This document shows positions 31,835 to 44,689 of a stretch of DNA of 64,000 bases, piece by piece; position 1 is the stretch's first letter; the number at the start of each line of letters is the position of its first letter. The notes beneath the pieces were generated by a model. That model was not told the origin of the DNA and ran no database searches. It worked only from the letters and a program-made list of their open reading frames with translations. Made by a program: the position numbers and the translations under genes. The DNA is from Rhea pennata (taxonomy: Eukaryota > Chordata > Aves > Rheiformes > Rheidae), in contig NC_084670.1 of the NCBI RefSeq assembly GCF_028389875.1, positions 37,599,333 through 37,663,332 on the forward strand, written 5' to 3'.

Positions 31835-32407
31835 CTAAGAGTGTTGCCAGCAGGTTGAGGGAGGTGATCCTGCCCCTCCACTCAGCCCTGATGAAGCCAT
31901 ATCTGGAGTACTGCGTCCAGTGCTAGGTTCCCCAATACAAGAGAGATATGGAGCTACTGGAGAGAGTCTAGTGAAGGACTACTAAGATGATGAAGGGCCT
32001 GGAGTATCTCTTGTATGAGGAATGGCTGCGAGAGCTGGGCCTGTTCAGCTCAGAGAAGACTGAGGGGGGATCTGATCAGTGTGTAAGTATCTGAAGAGAG
32101 AGTGTAGAGAGGATGGGGTCAGAGTCTTTTCCATAGTGCCCAGCGATAGGCCGAGAGGTAATGGGCACAAACTGAAACACAGGAAGTTATGTCTGAACAT
32201 AAGGAAAGATTTTTGTACTGTGAAGGTAAGAGAGCACTGCAAAAGATTGCCCAGCAAGCTTCCAGAATTTCCATCCTTAGAGACATTAAAAACCTGCCTG
32301 GATGTGACCCTGGGCAACATGCTGTAGGTGACTGTGTGAGCAGGAGGGTTGAACTAGATGATATCCAGAGACCCCTTTCAACCTCAACCATTCTGTGATT
32401 CTGTGAC
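31835..32407 (+). repeat. CR1 LINE fragment, plus orientation
   Basis: Runs from the 'ggaggtgatcctgcccctcc' region through 'atggagctactggagagagt' to the 3' end 'accattctgtgattctgtga'. Its ends face those of the fragment at 30921-31577 across about 260 bp, so the two form an inverted pair. 5' truncated, with frame breaks. Confidence 0.9.
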
Positions 32408-34000
32408 TCTGAGAGGGGAGGACAGAGGAGAGGCAGGTGAGAAAGAGGTGTAATGGAAGGTGTTGGGGCTGGGCTGTAGGTAGTGAGGTCACTTGCACTG
32501 CAGGACGCTGCTTGGTGAGGAGCAGCAGACTGGCATGGTGAGGTGCTCGAATGAAGGGTGAGGGGCTGCCCAGGAGAGCAGAGAGGTTGTGGGAAGGCCA
32601 AGGCAGAGGCAGGTGAAGATGCCTGAGGCTTGTCTGCCCCTCACACTAATCATCCCCTGCTGCTTGTCCATATGGGCACTAAAGGCACTGCCTGGGGAGA
32701 CTTGCAGAGCCTCAAGAAGGTCCACCTGGCTCTGGGTGTGACAATCAGGGACCCAGGTAGTTTTACATTCAACCCCGCTGCTGAGGGCAAGGGGCATGAG
32801 GAGGTGGAGACAAATCCTATGAGCCAACAACTGCTGCACAGCTGTTGCTGGCAACAGGGCTTTGGTTTTGATGACCATGGGGTCTTCTTTGCTTGGAAGA
32901 GATTGAGTCAGCCTGAATAAGCAGAGCAGAAGCATCTTCGCTGACAGCCTGGTGAACCTGGTAAGGAAACTGTTACTCTGAGAAGGACTGAAAGGAGAGG
33001 ATGACCAATAGCAATGAGCACGCTGACCAGTGTGTGCTGGGGAGAGCTCTGAGAGCCAGGACCCAGCTTAGGAACCCACTGCCTCCACGAGCATGACAGA
33101 CACAAGATGCAGTCTGCCCTTCCCGAGAAACAAGCCAGAGGAACCACCTCCAGCTCCAGGTAATCTGAGAGCAGGACTGCAGGTAGCCAGATGTCATGAA
33201 GTGCAACAGAAATGACCAGATCCAGGATGTCTGAGACAGAAAAGCTTTGTTCCTTGTTCTATGAGGAAACTGCTTGGAAGCAGTCCCTCAGGCCATGACC
33301 TCTGCTAGAGTAAAGAAAAGCTCATTGCTGCCCACTGGCCTCCAAGGCAGTTGTGCCTGTGCTGACCCACCTGATGTGCTCACCTGGTTGCCCAGCTGTG
33401 ATGTCACACTCTCTGATGTCACCATTGCTGGTGACCACCGGAGGAGATGGTGAGGCTCAGGCAGGCTCAGCTGTCTGCCTTCCCCCACCTTTCAAGTCAG
33501 ACTTGCTCTTTCGGGCTTTTCCACCCGCAGGGTGTATTTGGGGAAAGAAAAAAACTTCTGACTTGAGATTGAAGGAGACTGCCTCATCCAGCCTCTGGTA
33601 CAGAAATAAATCTGAAAAAGCCAAAGTTCCTGTTATCTGGAGATGTCAGCCCCTGTGAAGTAGCTGTAAGTAGCACAGATGGGTGGAAAGAGGAAGTCTT
33701 GACACAGGAGGTACCCATAGCTCTTTGATACTGAAGGACATTTTCATATTTTCAATGTACTTGGAAGGTGAAATTCTGTTCATAGTTCTCCTGGGACACA
33801 TTCCCCGGGGCTGCAGTCTGTTGCAGCAGTGGTTTTCCTATTGGAAACATCACAGTCTTTGCAGAAGATAAATCTCACCTAGAGACCTAGAGTGCCTTCA
33901 TCTTCCATCCAGTAGCATCTCAAAGCTGGCGGAGGAGGTGGCTTTGGATGGTGTTTATAAATGCTGGCCTCACTGAGGCACTCTTCTGGTGCAGATAATC
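32408..34000. other. Intergenic stretch with no recognised gene
   Basis: About 1.6 kb. Several short overlapping open frames occur on both strands with no motif. No repeat family is recognised. Confidence 0.4.
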
Positions 34001-34019
34001 CTCCCAGCCTCAAAATCCA

Positions 34020-35100
34020 TTGCTTTGGATCCTCACCATCTCTAGCAGCCTCCCCTGCCTGCTATGTTCCCCTAAGAGAGACACACCAAAAACCTGGCAC
34101 AGGCACACGTGGTCGTGGGAGAGGAAACATGCTGCCATTCAGCTGCTGTGTGGGAACAGCAGTGTGGGAGCACACAGCCGTGCGCTTGCAGGGCAAATGC
34201 AGGTGTCCTGGGAAAGGCAGCAGGACATGGAGGCTGCAGGAGAGAAGAGCCCAGAGTGTTCCCTGTGTTACACAGATACACTGGGGAAGTTGCCCCAGGG
34301 CCATCATCCCAGGCCAGCCCCACACAACACCCCTTTCCAGTGTTGGCTGCTCCCCCATCTGTGGGGTGATCCATGGCCAGCTCCGTTGTCCTGCAGGTCT
34401 CTGTATCCCAATGGAAGGGAAAAGGCCAGCCTCGTATGGCCTCCCTTCAGCACCACATTCACGGCCATCAGTGCAGCCATGACTGTGGTGAAGGCAAGTG
34501 GGCAGACCCAGGCCCATGCAAGTGCAAAGACCAAGGGTGGAAAAGGCAGTGTGGGGCTAGAGAAGGCCCTCCCCCTCCTACCCGTGGGAAGAGAGCTCCC
34601 AGGTGATGCTGGACTCCGCTTTGGCCAATGGGAGTGGAGCACGGAGTAGGGTGGAAGAGGCAGATGGAGTCTCTGGGAATGTGTGAGGGAGTCTTCCAAA
34701 GCCCAGGGCTGAGCAAGGGATCTTTGGATCTTCCTCCTGATGCTCTCCCAGCCTGGCTCATTCTGTTCTGTCCTACTTGCTCTCCTCCCCTTGCCAGTCA
34801 TGTTGGAGCAGAAACTGAGGAGCAAGAATTCATGGAATCGCAGAGGAGTTTTGGTGGGAGGAGACCTCTAGAGTTCTCCAGTCCAACCTCCCACGCAAAG
34901 CCTTGGACCCCTCCAGCCTTGTCTGGTCCTTGCTACACTGGACCTGACCCCAGTTACCATTCCCAAACCTGCTCTGCTCTTCTTGTCCATACACTGCAGG
35001 GCACCACCTCTCATTGGTGGGTCCCTGCCCTGCCTTCCTGGCACTCTCAGCTCCAGGCTTCCCTTCCTCCCATGGACTAGCCACACTCTTGCTACACCGC
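34020..35100. repeat. Duplicated block (matches 44690-45060 and 45780-46440)
   Basis: Direct-orientation relative of 44690-46440. Shared landmarks: the segments at 34110-34300 and 44815-45000 ('gctgccattcagct', 'ggcaaatgcaggtgtcctgg'), and those at 34470-34700 and 45800-46030. The second copy carries about 700 extra bases at 45065-45775. The end (34826-34900) resembles a decayed CR1 3' tail on the minus strand. No protein is recognisable. Confidence 0.65.
34826..34910 (-). repeat. Probable decayed CR1 3' tail
   Basis: 'catggaatcgcagaggag' followed by 'gacctctagagttctccagt' and 'ccaacctcc' follows the order of a CR1 3' end read in reverse. The duplicate at about 46152-46232 shows the same, so it pre-dates the duplication. 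Confidence 0.45.
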
Positions 35101-35929
35101 AAAATATCCTCTTTGTAGCAGAAACCATGTCACAAGGCTCTTCTCACTGACCACCCCCAGGCACATGCTGTCCCCGGAGATCCCCTGAGTTCTTCTGGGG
35201 GCTCAGATTCCCCTCCACAAAGATGGGCATCTGTCATCAGCACTGTCACTTATGGGACAGCCTTGGGCAGAAAATTCAGGGACCATTCACCAGCTCCACC
35301 AGTACTGGTAACTGACAGATGAACCCTGGATCCAGCTCTCAGTCCCTAAGAAATCACATGGAGACTCAGAGCTTGTCCCCTGGATCCCAGGGAGTTCACA
35401 AGCAGAGCAGCAGGCAGTGCTCTCTGGGTGTATTTTGGACTCCATCTTCTGAAGGAAGGCCAGACTTCAGGCACATCATATGGGAGATCCCCTTTTATTA
35501 CGGTAATGTTATTGTGGAAGCCAAGTCTGACATAAGAGTGCCCAGTGCTTTCTTGAGCTCACAGGAATGCACAGGGAAGCATGAATCTACCACCATCACG
35601 TTACAAGACCCTGGAGGCAATATACACACATTAGACCACAGCAGGACAATGTGGAAATGAGGAGAAAAGCTCTGAAGTCTGGACAGTGTGGAAATGAAGG
35701 AGAAAAGCTCTGAAAAGTCCTGCTGCTGTTGGTGGCCACTTCTCCAAGAAAACTGCAGCCCCCACACAAAGGCTGTAGCAAGGAAATGGCAGCTGTGCTA
35801 GTGAACGAACAGTCCTGAGAACCAAGAGGGTCTTTCCCCACAGGCTGCATCCAGACTCTCCTCCCTTCCACTCCTGCTTTGCCCCGAGTGTTGGATTTCT
35901 GTAGAGGAAAGGACCAGACCATGACGACA
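35101..35929. other. Unrecognised stretch before copy B
   Basis: Contains a local repetition of 'ggagaaaagctctgaa' at about 35660-35720, two units of about 39 bp. No gene or known repeat is recognised. Confidence 0.4.
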
Positions 35930-36784
35930 GTGCCCCTTTCCTTTCTTTACTTGGACATGGAGGCTCTGTGAAGGGAGAAAGGGTGCAGAGGCTTTGAAAC
36001 GAGGCTCCAGCAGAGACAGCCCCAGACTGGAACTCTGCTGAAATGCCAGCTGCCCTGGGAGTCCAGACTCTGCACCTGGGTTTGTGGGGCACTGGCTGAT
36101 GCCTTGGTACCACGGGCTGCCTGACACTGGACACATCTTTATCCCTTGCAGAGTGAGAAGCTCAAGCACTGTGAGACTTCATCAGCTCACACACAGGAGG
36201 CTTTCAGGCACTTAGACACAGGCATTCAAGAGATGCTTCAGTTTATGACAAGGGTCTTCAACTTATCTTGAAGGCCACCAAATACTCTCTTGGAAAGGAG
36301 GGGGCACAATAGCATTTGCTGAGCAGGCCATCAGGAACAGCACTTGTGGCATGAGGAAGCAGGAGAGCAGAGGTACCAGGAGGTGAACTCACACCCTGTC
36401 ACCCATGGAAGCCAGGTGCACTGAGGGGAGCCTTCACACCCATATGGAGCCTCACCTCACTCACTCTGCTTTCACAGAAGGTCACCATGTAAGTAATGGA
36501 GTTGACAGCTACAGGGACACATCCTGGCATTCTCCCTCCATCCATGGGGCATTAGAACTGCACTTGGAGCCTACTGAGCGAAGTAACCTAGAAAGAAAGA
36601 ATTGGAGGGTTATTATCTGTTCTGCTGGTTTTACGTAGTCACAAAAGTGAGGGATAAATGTCTCCCCGCTGCATTGAACTGCAATCATCAGAGCACAGAC
36701 AGCTGGGCCCCTGGAGAGAGTCAATTCATGGTTTTTTTGGACACAACTGAGACCCTTATCTCGATACTGGGACCTGTTTGAGCT

Positions 36785-37230
36785 TCCCAGTTCCTGAAAG
36801 GCACAGACACACAGGACAAAATCTAGTCTAGGAACATCAAAATTGTCAGAGTCTAGAACACAGGGCAGATAAGGAGGGGCTGAGAGAGCTGGGTATGTTC
36901 AGCCCAGGCAAGAGAAGGCCAAGGCGGAATGTACCTGCTGTGCACAGACACGGGAGAAGACTCTTCTTGGAAGTACACAGTAACAGCATCAGTGGCAACA
37001 GGGACATCTTGGAGCATGGGAAATTGGTTGGATATGAAGAACACACCTCTTGCATCATGAGGGGGCCAAACACTGGTGCCAGGGCCCAGAGAGGTTGTGG
37101 AATCTGCACCCTTGTAGATATTCAGAACTTAACTGGACAAAGACTGGACCATCCTCACCTCCTGGGCCATGCCTTGATCAGGCTGTTGGACCCCCACCTC
37201 CACAGGTCCCCACCATCGCAGGCTCAATAC
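36785..37230 (+). repeat. CR1-like LINE fragment in copy B
   Basis: Plus-strand remnant: 'ggctgagagagctgggtatg', then 'tggaagtacacagtaacagc', 'cagagaggttgtggaatctg' and 'gatattcagaacttaactgg', the order of a CR1 3' region with unrelated bases between. Shared in part by copies A and C. Confidence 0.55.
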
Positions 37231-39959
37231 ATCTGCTAGTCTGAGACTGTATTTGGAAGAAACCAGTGGTTTTGGAGCGGCCACTTCCACTGCTGACCAA
37301 GACAGGCACCTCAGAGCTACCCATCACCCTGAGAGGCCTGACATTCTGTGAGGCGGCATCTCCACTCTCTGCAAGGCTTTGGACAGGTACAAAGTGGAGA
37401 AATGGCTCTGACTCCTTTGAGTAACTCCCCATCTCTCTGAGGGGCTGGAATGGCTTAGTGTATGGGGTGGGAAGATGAATGAGGGTCCAGATTCAACAGA
37501 AAGTCATCAAGGAACTAGCAAACAGCAAGCATCCTTGCGTTATACGAGGATGCTCCAAGGAGGAAACACGGGCACCAACAATCCCCACATCACATCCCCA
37601 AGAAGGACCTCTGCAGCAGGGACACACAAGGGACAGGACAACACGTGGCAGCAGCCAGGTAACCCACACAGTCCTCAAAGCCAGCGATCCATGCCTTCCA
37701 TTTGCTTCTAATCCTGCAAGGCCTTGCCAACAGGCACTTCCTCTCAACAGCCAGGCAGAGCTCTGCACCTGTTAACTTACCACCTTGACGAAGCAGACAG
37801 GCAGTGCTCTCCCAGGGGCTCAGCAGGCCAGCTCTTCCCTCTCGCTTTTGCCTCACATGCCCTCTAGGCACTCATCCATGCTGATGTCCTACTGACAGGC
37901 CCTTTGCAGCTTCAGTGGAGGAGGCTGAAACTTTCTGGTACCACTCGCCCTCTCAAGAGGCTTGCTCAGGGGGCTCTCAAATGACCATATGGTCACACAG
38001 GGACCAGCACATACAAGGCCAGTGCACCACTCTTACACAAGCAGGCTTCCAACGAGGAAAATGCACCAAGGCTTCCACTGCTCTCAAGCGTTTGCTTCTC
38101 CCGTCTCAGCAAGGGCTGCGATTTTTCTCCCAAGCAAAGTCTTAAGCCAATCCAGGAGGTTTCAGCATTGCACATGGCACTTGGAAAAGCCAGCAAAGCC
38201 TTGGCCTTCAGTGCACCACATGGCACGGTACAGAGAGAGTCTGAGAGTGCGAGCAAAGTCACCCACTGAAGGAGCTGGGGTATGGGAGAGCCAAGCTTCT
38301 TTGTCCACATTTTTAGTGCAAGGAACTCTCCTCTAAACCAGCACAAGGAGGCAGGCTGGAGGAAGGACCACTTCTCCTTCCTCTCTTAGAAAACATTTGC
38401 CCCCCAAGACTCAAGGACTTCAAGCACACAAGGTCCTCAACAACTGCCCAAAAACCAGCATCCTCCTTCGAGGGTGGCTGTGCTCACCACCACTCCCTTG
38501 GCTCCAGCTACTTGCAGCAATGCATCTAGAGCTAAGTGGGGCTCCTCACATCCACCCAAGGCTCAGGAGAAAAAAACAGCACCTTGCCCATGTCAGCAGT
38601 GTCAGCGCCTAACGACACCATACCTACACCCTCAGGCCTGCATGTGGGTTGCTCTCTTGAGTCCCTGGTGCAGCACAGACAGGTCACACTACAATAGGAT
38701 GGTGGGGGAAATTAGAGATACTGCAACTGGGAGGAAGAGAGATCGGAGGCATGCAGGCATTTCAGTGCACTCCTCCTTGGCTTGCCTACTCAAAGGGACT
38801 CCTTGTCTAGGGAGATCTGGCACAGCAAGGGAAAAGCTCCGTTCAGTTCATCTCCCAGGAACACGCCAGCCCCTGTACAAAGAAACCCTCTCCACAAAGC
38901 CTTCACTCTTCCAAAGAGCTTCTATCACACTAACGCCCAGCCAGCAATGAGTAACACACATGGCCCTCTCCTCCCTCAGCAAACACTGCTGCAGGGGAAA
39001 GCTCTCATGAAGAAAAGCGAGCAGAAAGGGAAAAAGCAGCCTTGGTTCACACTTCAGAGCAAGCAGAAACACTCCCCGGACTTTAGACAGCACATCCTGG
39101 CACATCCTGGCAAGAGCTGAGGAAACTCAAGGCTGAACCTCAGCTGGCAGAAGGCAGCAGACTGTCAGCATCTCTGGTTCACAGCACTGGGCAGCCTAGG
39201 CCCTGAAAGCTCAGTCATCTCCTAATCTTGCAGTGCTCCTCATCTCCCCAGCTTGCAGCACTTCCCCCCACACACCACTGCTCTCTCCAGACACCTCCTC
39301 CTGTGATGAGCACCAAGACACTGGGGTATCGTCTGCGCCTACCACAAAGTACCCCACCACTGTGACACACCACACACCTGCTCCTCACCTCACAGAGGGT
39401 TGCCACTCAACGTGCAGCTATACATCAGGGATACACAGGGCACACGACCAGCCATGGCTGCAGCTAGGGGACCCTCAGGACTTATCACCCCTCAGAGGTA
39501 TCATCCACATCTTGGAGAAAAAGCTCAGCAGCCCCCTGGTGTTTTGATGGGGCAGAGTTTTCTGCAGCACACAGACACTGGAAATCAGAGATTCCCAATG
39601 TCACTGCTCGCACCTTCTCTTAATTCATTTAGAAGCACAAAAATTCTACCTGGACTCCCTCAGAGACTGGTGCACGGGTGCAAGCCTGTCCTGAGGAAGA
39701 AGCCCCAAGTCAGACTCCAGGTCTGCGCTTACAGCCGTGAGGCTGACTCTGGCCCATCAGGGACTCAGGAAGAGATCACAGTCACCACCACAGCCACATG
39801 CCTGTCACAGGAGCTGGGGAAAGGCCTGCAAGTGATTCTGGGGAGCATTTCCTGACAGCAGCATCACACGGGAGCAGTGACCACGGGGCCGAAGGCAGCA
39901 GGGCCTCACGGCCCAGGCAGAGGGAGAAGCTGCCCCACAGCGCAGGCGTCTGGCTCCTT

Positions 39960-40640
39960 CTGCAGGGCTGAGCCACAGGCTGTGCTCCGATTGGCTGGCA
40001 GAGCCATCAGTCAGACCCAGCCCCGCCCCTGCCCTTGCAGCCCCAGGACGCTGCCATGGCAATGCTGCGCTCCCCCCCCCACCCCCCGTGTGTGATCCTG
40101 TGGCAGCCCCTCCCCTCCCCTCCCCTCCCCTCCCCTCACCTCCCCTCCCCCTCCCCCCCGCGGGACGGCGCCATCTTGTGGGCGGCAGCACGGAGCGCTG
40201 TGGGGCCTCGGGGCAGCCTGGTGCCGGGTGCCTGGGCAGTGCGGGGCCCTGGGGCCTGGCCGCTGCCCCGCAGGGCTGGGCTCTGCTGCAGGGGCCCCAC
40301 AGGGCTCCTCGCTGCACTGCGCCCTGGGGCCGTGCCGGGTGCAGGGGGCAGCCCTGGGGCCTGTGCTGGTGCCAGCCCTGGTGCCGGCCTGGGGGCCCTG
40401 GTCATGGCCAGGGCACTGGAGCCCACGGGCAGCATGCTCCTGCCCCCAGGGCAGTGCTGTGTCGTCTTGCCCCTTCTGCCCCGGCCCCCTCCCCACAGCA
40501 GCCCTGGGGCTTGGTAGCCCTTATGCTGGACCCGGCAGGCCTGGGCCATGGTCAGACAGGGGCTGCTCTCTGCGAGGTCGGACTGGGCCCCGGGGCAGGG
40601 GGGTCTCCACAGGGATGAGGAGCTCAAGGTGCACAGGAGC
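39960..40640. promoter_or_regulatory. CpG-rich promoter-like island, copy B
   Basis: In order on the plus strand: inverted CCAAT box ATTGG at 39990-39994, GC box CCCCGCCCC at 40021-40029, a C-rich tract with repeated CCCCT at 40107-40159, the YY1-type GCCATCTTG at 40170-40178, then GC-rich sequence to about 40640. Copy C repeats the arrangement. The elements are those of a TATA-less housekeeping-type promoter. The CCAAT and GC boxes suit plus-strand transcription, while the YY1 motif reads in sense on the minus strand, so direction is open. Confidence 0.5.
40107..40159 (-). repeat. (CCCCT)n tract, G-quadruplex candidate on the minus strand
   Basis: At least seven CCCCT-type units; the complementary strand reads repeated GGGGA, with more than four G-runs of four. 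It lies 11 bp upstream of the YY1 motif of the copy B island, and copy C has only a short C-run there. Confidence 0.8.
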
Positions 40641-42436
40641 CTTGGGGCTCAGGGCAGCCACAGTCCCAGGACCCAGCAGTCCTGGCTGCCACATTCTCCC
40701 CTGAACCAGGCAGCACCCTCAGGCAGGGCTCTTGTGGCAGCCCCCACACTGTCCAGTCACCCCACAGATCAGGGCCCACAGCCATTTTCGCAGTTAACAG
40801 TCTCTGTGCGACATGTCAGGAAGGAGCCCCTGCAGCCCTTACCCTTGGTGCAGAGCACAGGAGACTTGGGAATAAACAGCTGGAGTCCAAGCTGATAGTG
40901 TCAGTGCAGGAGCCTCCATCTGGCTTGCTCCCTTGCCCTCAGCTCACCTCTCGATGCAGGGAGGAAGGATGCTCTTCCTGTCCGGTCACCCAAAACTCCT
41001 CTCCAACACGTCCCTCCTCCTCTGCCTGTTAGCGAGCAGTCCCTGCATGTTCCCGCTGCCTCCTGTCCCTGCTGCTTGCCATGAAGCAGCTCTGAAGGGC
41101 AGCAGTGGGGAGGGTGAGAGCAGTGCCCAGCAGCGCCTGGGCCTCGCAGGGAAGTGAGGACCTCACCGTGTCACCAGGGAGACCTTCCTGTGATGTGTCA
41201 CATCCCAGTGTGACCTCAGCTCATGTCACCTGGGGCTCAGTAGGTCATTCCCATGGAGATGCACAGCCGGGGAGAGAGCACAGAGATTTCCCATCACATC
41301 CTGGAAAGTACTTGCCCCCTCGCACCCCATTTAATATTTCCAAATATTGCAAATGTTTCTAATAAACCCTTCAGGAACATCTCCAGATGGTTCCAAAGGC
41401 TGTGAAATATTTAAAACGAGGCACTAGAGAGCTCACATCTGTGCCCCTGCACCGACAGGTCTCTGCACTGGGCAGGCCTGTGCAGGGAGCTGGGATTTGG
41501 GGTTGGACTGGAGGTTGACATCCTTCAAAGACAGGATCAAAGGACATCCCACATGACAGCACAAAGTGTGACCAGGCACTGAGATGCTTTTAATGAGCTT
41601 CAAAACTGATTTCCCCTGTGGCTCGCTTTGGTGAGCTTCAAAACTGATAGCTACTGTGGGTCATTCTCTTTGTAGAAGTAGGATGCAGAACAGCATAGGA
41701 CAGGATGTAGTCTTCCTCCCTGAAGCACCAAACCAGATTCTTTGTTTTTAAAAGAGTTCAGCAAGGTTTCTTGGTCTGCAGTGCTTGAGATGGAGATGAG
41801 ATGCCAGAAAAGAGCAAATGTGCCCTTAATACACATCATTCAGAGGGCTTTACCTGTGATGCTGGTCCTTGCCAGTCTCCAAAGCCATAGGGGAGACCAG
41901 GTAGCAGATCTGGGGAACTGTTCCCCCTTCCTATGAATTCTGCCCAGCTTTCCTTCTGGCTGAGCCTGGGGAAAGCAGTCCTCATCTTTGGACATCAGTT
42001 TGTCCTTGTGCTTTTCAGCATCACCTCAGGGCAGTGCTTCTCGCCTGGGTACAGCCCCTGACACCTTGTATCCCTCTCCTGGGAGACTGTACTGCCTTAG
42101 TAACCTGTATCTCCCACCACACCTGGCTGTCTTGGGAGCCTGTGCAGCCCGGGCTCCCTGAATCCCCCACATTTTTGTCCCTGGGCTTTGGAGGACATGC
42201 CCAAACAGTGCAGTGCTGCTGTCCAGGCTGTGGTGCAGAGCCGGAAAGGCAGTGCCGTGCCTCAGGACCTGCGTTTTGGCTCATTCAGGTGTTTGTGAGG
42301 GCAGGAGCTCCCAGCTCTCCAGCTGCTGGAGTTGGGAAGGTCCCTACAACCAGCCTTCCTGCTCTTCCTCGTCTTTGCACTGTCCTGAGGTGACTCTTGC
42401 AGAAGGAAGGCTCCACCCCCTTTGAATACTCTGGGG

Positions 42437-43099
42437 ATCACAGAATCACAGAATGGTTGACATTGGAAGGGACCGTTGGAGTTCCTCTAGTCCTGCCGTC
42501 CTGCTCAAGCACAGTCACCTAGATCATGTTGGACAGGATTGTCTCCAGGTGACTTTTGAATATCTCCAGAGAAGGAAACTCCACAGCCTCTCTGGGCAAC
42601 CCATTCTAGTGCTCTGTCACTCTCATCATGAAGAAGTTCTTCCTTATATTTAGATGGAATTTCCTGTGTTTCAGCTTTTTTTTTTTTTTTTTTTTTGTCA
42701 TTGCCTTTCGTCCTGTCACTTGGCACCACGCAGAAGATTCCAGCCCCATCTCCTTAACACCCTTCCTTACAGTATTTACAGACATTGATAAGATCCCCTC
42801 TCAGGCTTCTCTTCTCCAGGTTAAACAGGCCCAACTGTCACAGCCTTCCTTCATAAGAGAGATGCTCCAGTCCTTTAATCATCATTGTAGCCCTATGCTG
42901 GAGTCTTTCCAGAAGTTTCCATGTCTCTCTTGTACTGGGGAGCCCAGAACTGGACACAGTACTCGAGATGAGGCCTCACCAGGGCTGAGTAGAGGGGCAG
43001 GATCACCTCCCTCAACCTGCTGGCAACAGTCTTCCTAATGCACCCCAGGATACCATTGGCCTTCCTGGCCACAAGGGCATATTCCTGGCTCAGAGAGGT
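42437..43099 (-). repeat. CR1 LINE fragment, minus orientation, with a T22 insertion
   Basis: Starts with 'atcacagaatcacagaatgg' and continues 'ttgacattggaagggaccgt' to about 43099 ('acaagggcatattcctggct'). Inside, at 42676-42697, 22 T replace the usual short spacer between 'tttcag' and the 'cattgcct' region. It separates the inverted modules on either side. Confidence 0.92.
42676..42697 (+). repeat. T22 homopolymer inside a CR1 copy
   Basis: 22 T in a position that has none in the other CR1 copies of this window. It is probably a replication-slippage expansion, possibly a small poly(A) insertion on the minus strand. Confidence 0.85.
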
Positions 43100-43209
43100 G
43101 GGGCTTTCCAGGTCACCGCAAAAGGAAGGACTCCTTTACTTCTTTGGGTGCCTTATTCAGCCCTTGGCACCGCCTAGATGATGCTGTGATCCTCAGACCT
43201 GCACCTTTA

Positions 43210-44510
43210 GCTTTCTGCCCTGTCTACTTTGTGTCTACGCAAGCAGAAGGAAAGCTGGGCAGTATTCACGGGAAAGGGGAAAATTTCCTCGGATTTGCTT
43301 CCTAGTCTCCCCCGTGGCTTTGGAGACTGGCATGGACCAGGGACCCAGATAAAGCCCTGTGAATGATGTGTATTAAGGGCACGTTTGCTCTTTTCTGGCA
43401 TCTCCTCTCCCTCTCAAGTACCATGGACGAAGAAACTTTGCTGAGCACTTTTAAAAACAAGGACAAAGCTTGCACCCTGTCCCATATTGACCTGCATCCT
43501 TTTATTCTACACAAAACAGCCACCCACAGGAGAAACCAGTTTTGAGGTTCACCAAAGCAGCTCAGCACCTGGTCACACTTTATGTTGTCATGTGGCATGC
43601 CACATGACTTTGATCCTGGTCTTTAAAAAATACCAACCCTCAGTCCAGCCCCCAAAGCCCAGATTCCTGCACAGGTCTACCCAGTGCAGACCAGTCAGGT
43701 CAGGAGCACAAAAGTGACCTCTCTAGAGCCTCATTTTAAATATTTCACAGATTTTGCCACCATCTGGTGATGTTCCTGAAGGATTTATCAGATTTTTTGG
43801 GAAAATAACTTAGATGAGGGGATGTGATTCCTTTCCAGAACATGATGGGAAATCTCTCTGCTCTCTCCCTGGCTGTGCCATCTCCATGGCGATGACCTAC
43901 TGAGGCCCCACGTGACATGAACTGAGGTCACAGTGGGACATGACACATCACAGAGTGGTCTCTCCCATGCCACAGCAGTGTCCTCACTTCCCTGTGGGCC
44001 CTGGGTGCTCCACCGCTGCCCTTCAGAGCTGGTCCATGGGAAGGAGCAGGGACAGGAGGAAACAAGGTCACATTGATATTGCTCATCAACAGGCAGATGA
44101 ACAACGGACATGTTGGAGAGGATTTTTGGGCTGAAAAGACAGGAAGACCATCCTTCCTCCCTGGATGGAGAGAAAGATGAGAGCAAGGAAGCAAGGCAGA
44201 TGGAGGCCTCCTGGACTGATACCATGTACTTGCATTCCATTTCCTTTTTCCCAAGGCTCCTGCACCTCTCCAGCAAGGGTAACGGCTTTGGGAGCTCCTT
44301 TCTGAGGTGTTGTATAAAGACTGTGAACTACAGCAACGGCTGTGGATCCTGGGCTGTGAGGGTGGCTGGACAGTGTGGGGGCTGCCACAAGAGCCCTGCC
44401 TGAGGGTCCCATCTGGCTCAGGGGACAACGTGGCAGCTCAGCCTCCTGAGTCCCAGGGGTGGGGCTGCCCTAAGCCCCAAGGCTTCTGTGGGGCTAGCTC
44501 CATCCTCTCA
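43210..44510 (-). repeat. Inverted copy of the module at 40690-42000
   Basis: The reverse complement matches 40690-42000 and 61590-62880: for example 43310-43420 is the reverse of 41780-41880, and 44270-44460 the reverse of the block at 40680-40740 with its neighbours. Identity looks like 75-85 percent. Together with copy B it forms a large imperfect inverted repeat around the CR1 at 42437-43099. Confidence 0.75.
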
Positions 44511-44689
44511 TGGTAGGAGGCTATCCAAGGCCAGTGTTCCTTGGGTGTGAGTCCCCATTTGGGAATTGGCTCTGACAGGAAATGTGTCCTGGAAGCTGGG
44601 GTGTCCTGCAGATCCCGTGGGGCTCTATGTGTCTACTTCTGACACAGTAGAAAGACAGTCTGTTTGCGAGGGCAGCTTGGAAACAAATG

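Larger units (their letters stand above)
35930..42335. repeat. Segmental duplication copy B (matches 2610-7600 and 57420-62880)
   Basis: Landmarks shared with A and C: 35950-36240 with 2620-2950 and 57420-57740; 36360-36640 with 3075-3340 and 57865-58130; 38380-39130 with 3820-4560; 39430-39580 with 4850-5000 and 60440-60600; the GC-rich island at 39960-40640; and 40690-42020 with 61590-62880. It holds a longer CR1-like segment at about 36785-37230. No gene is supported within it. Confidence 0.75.
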
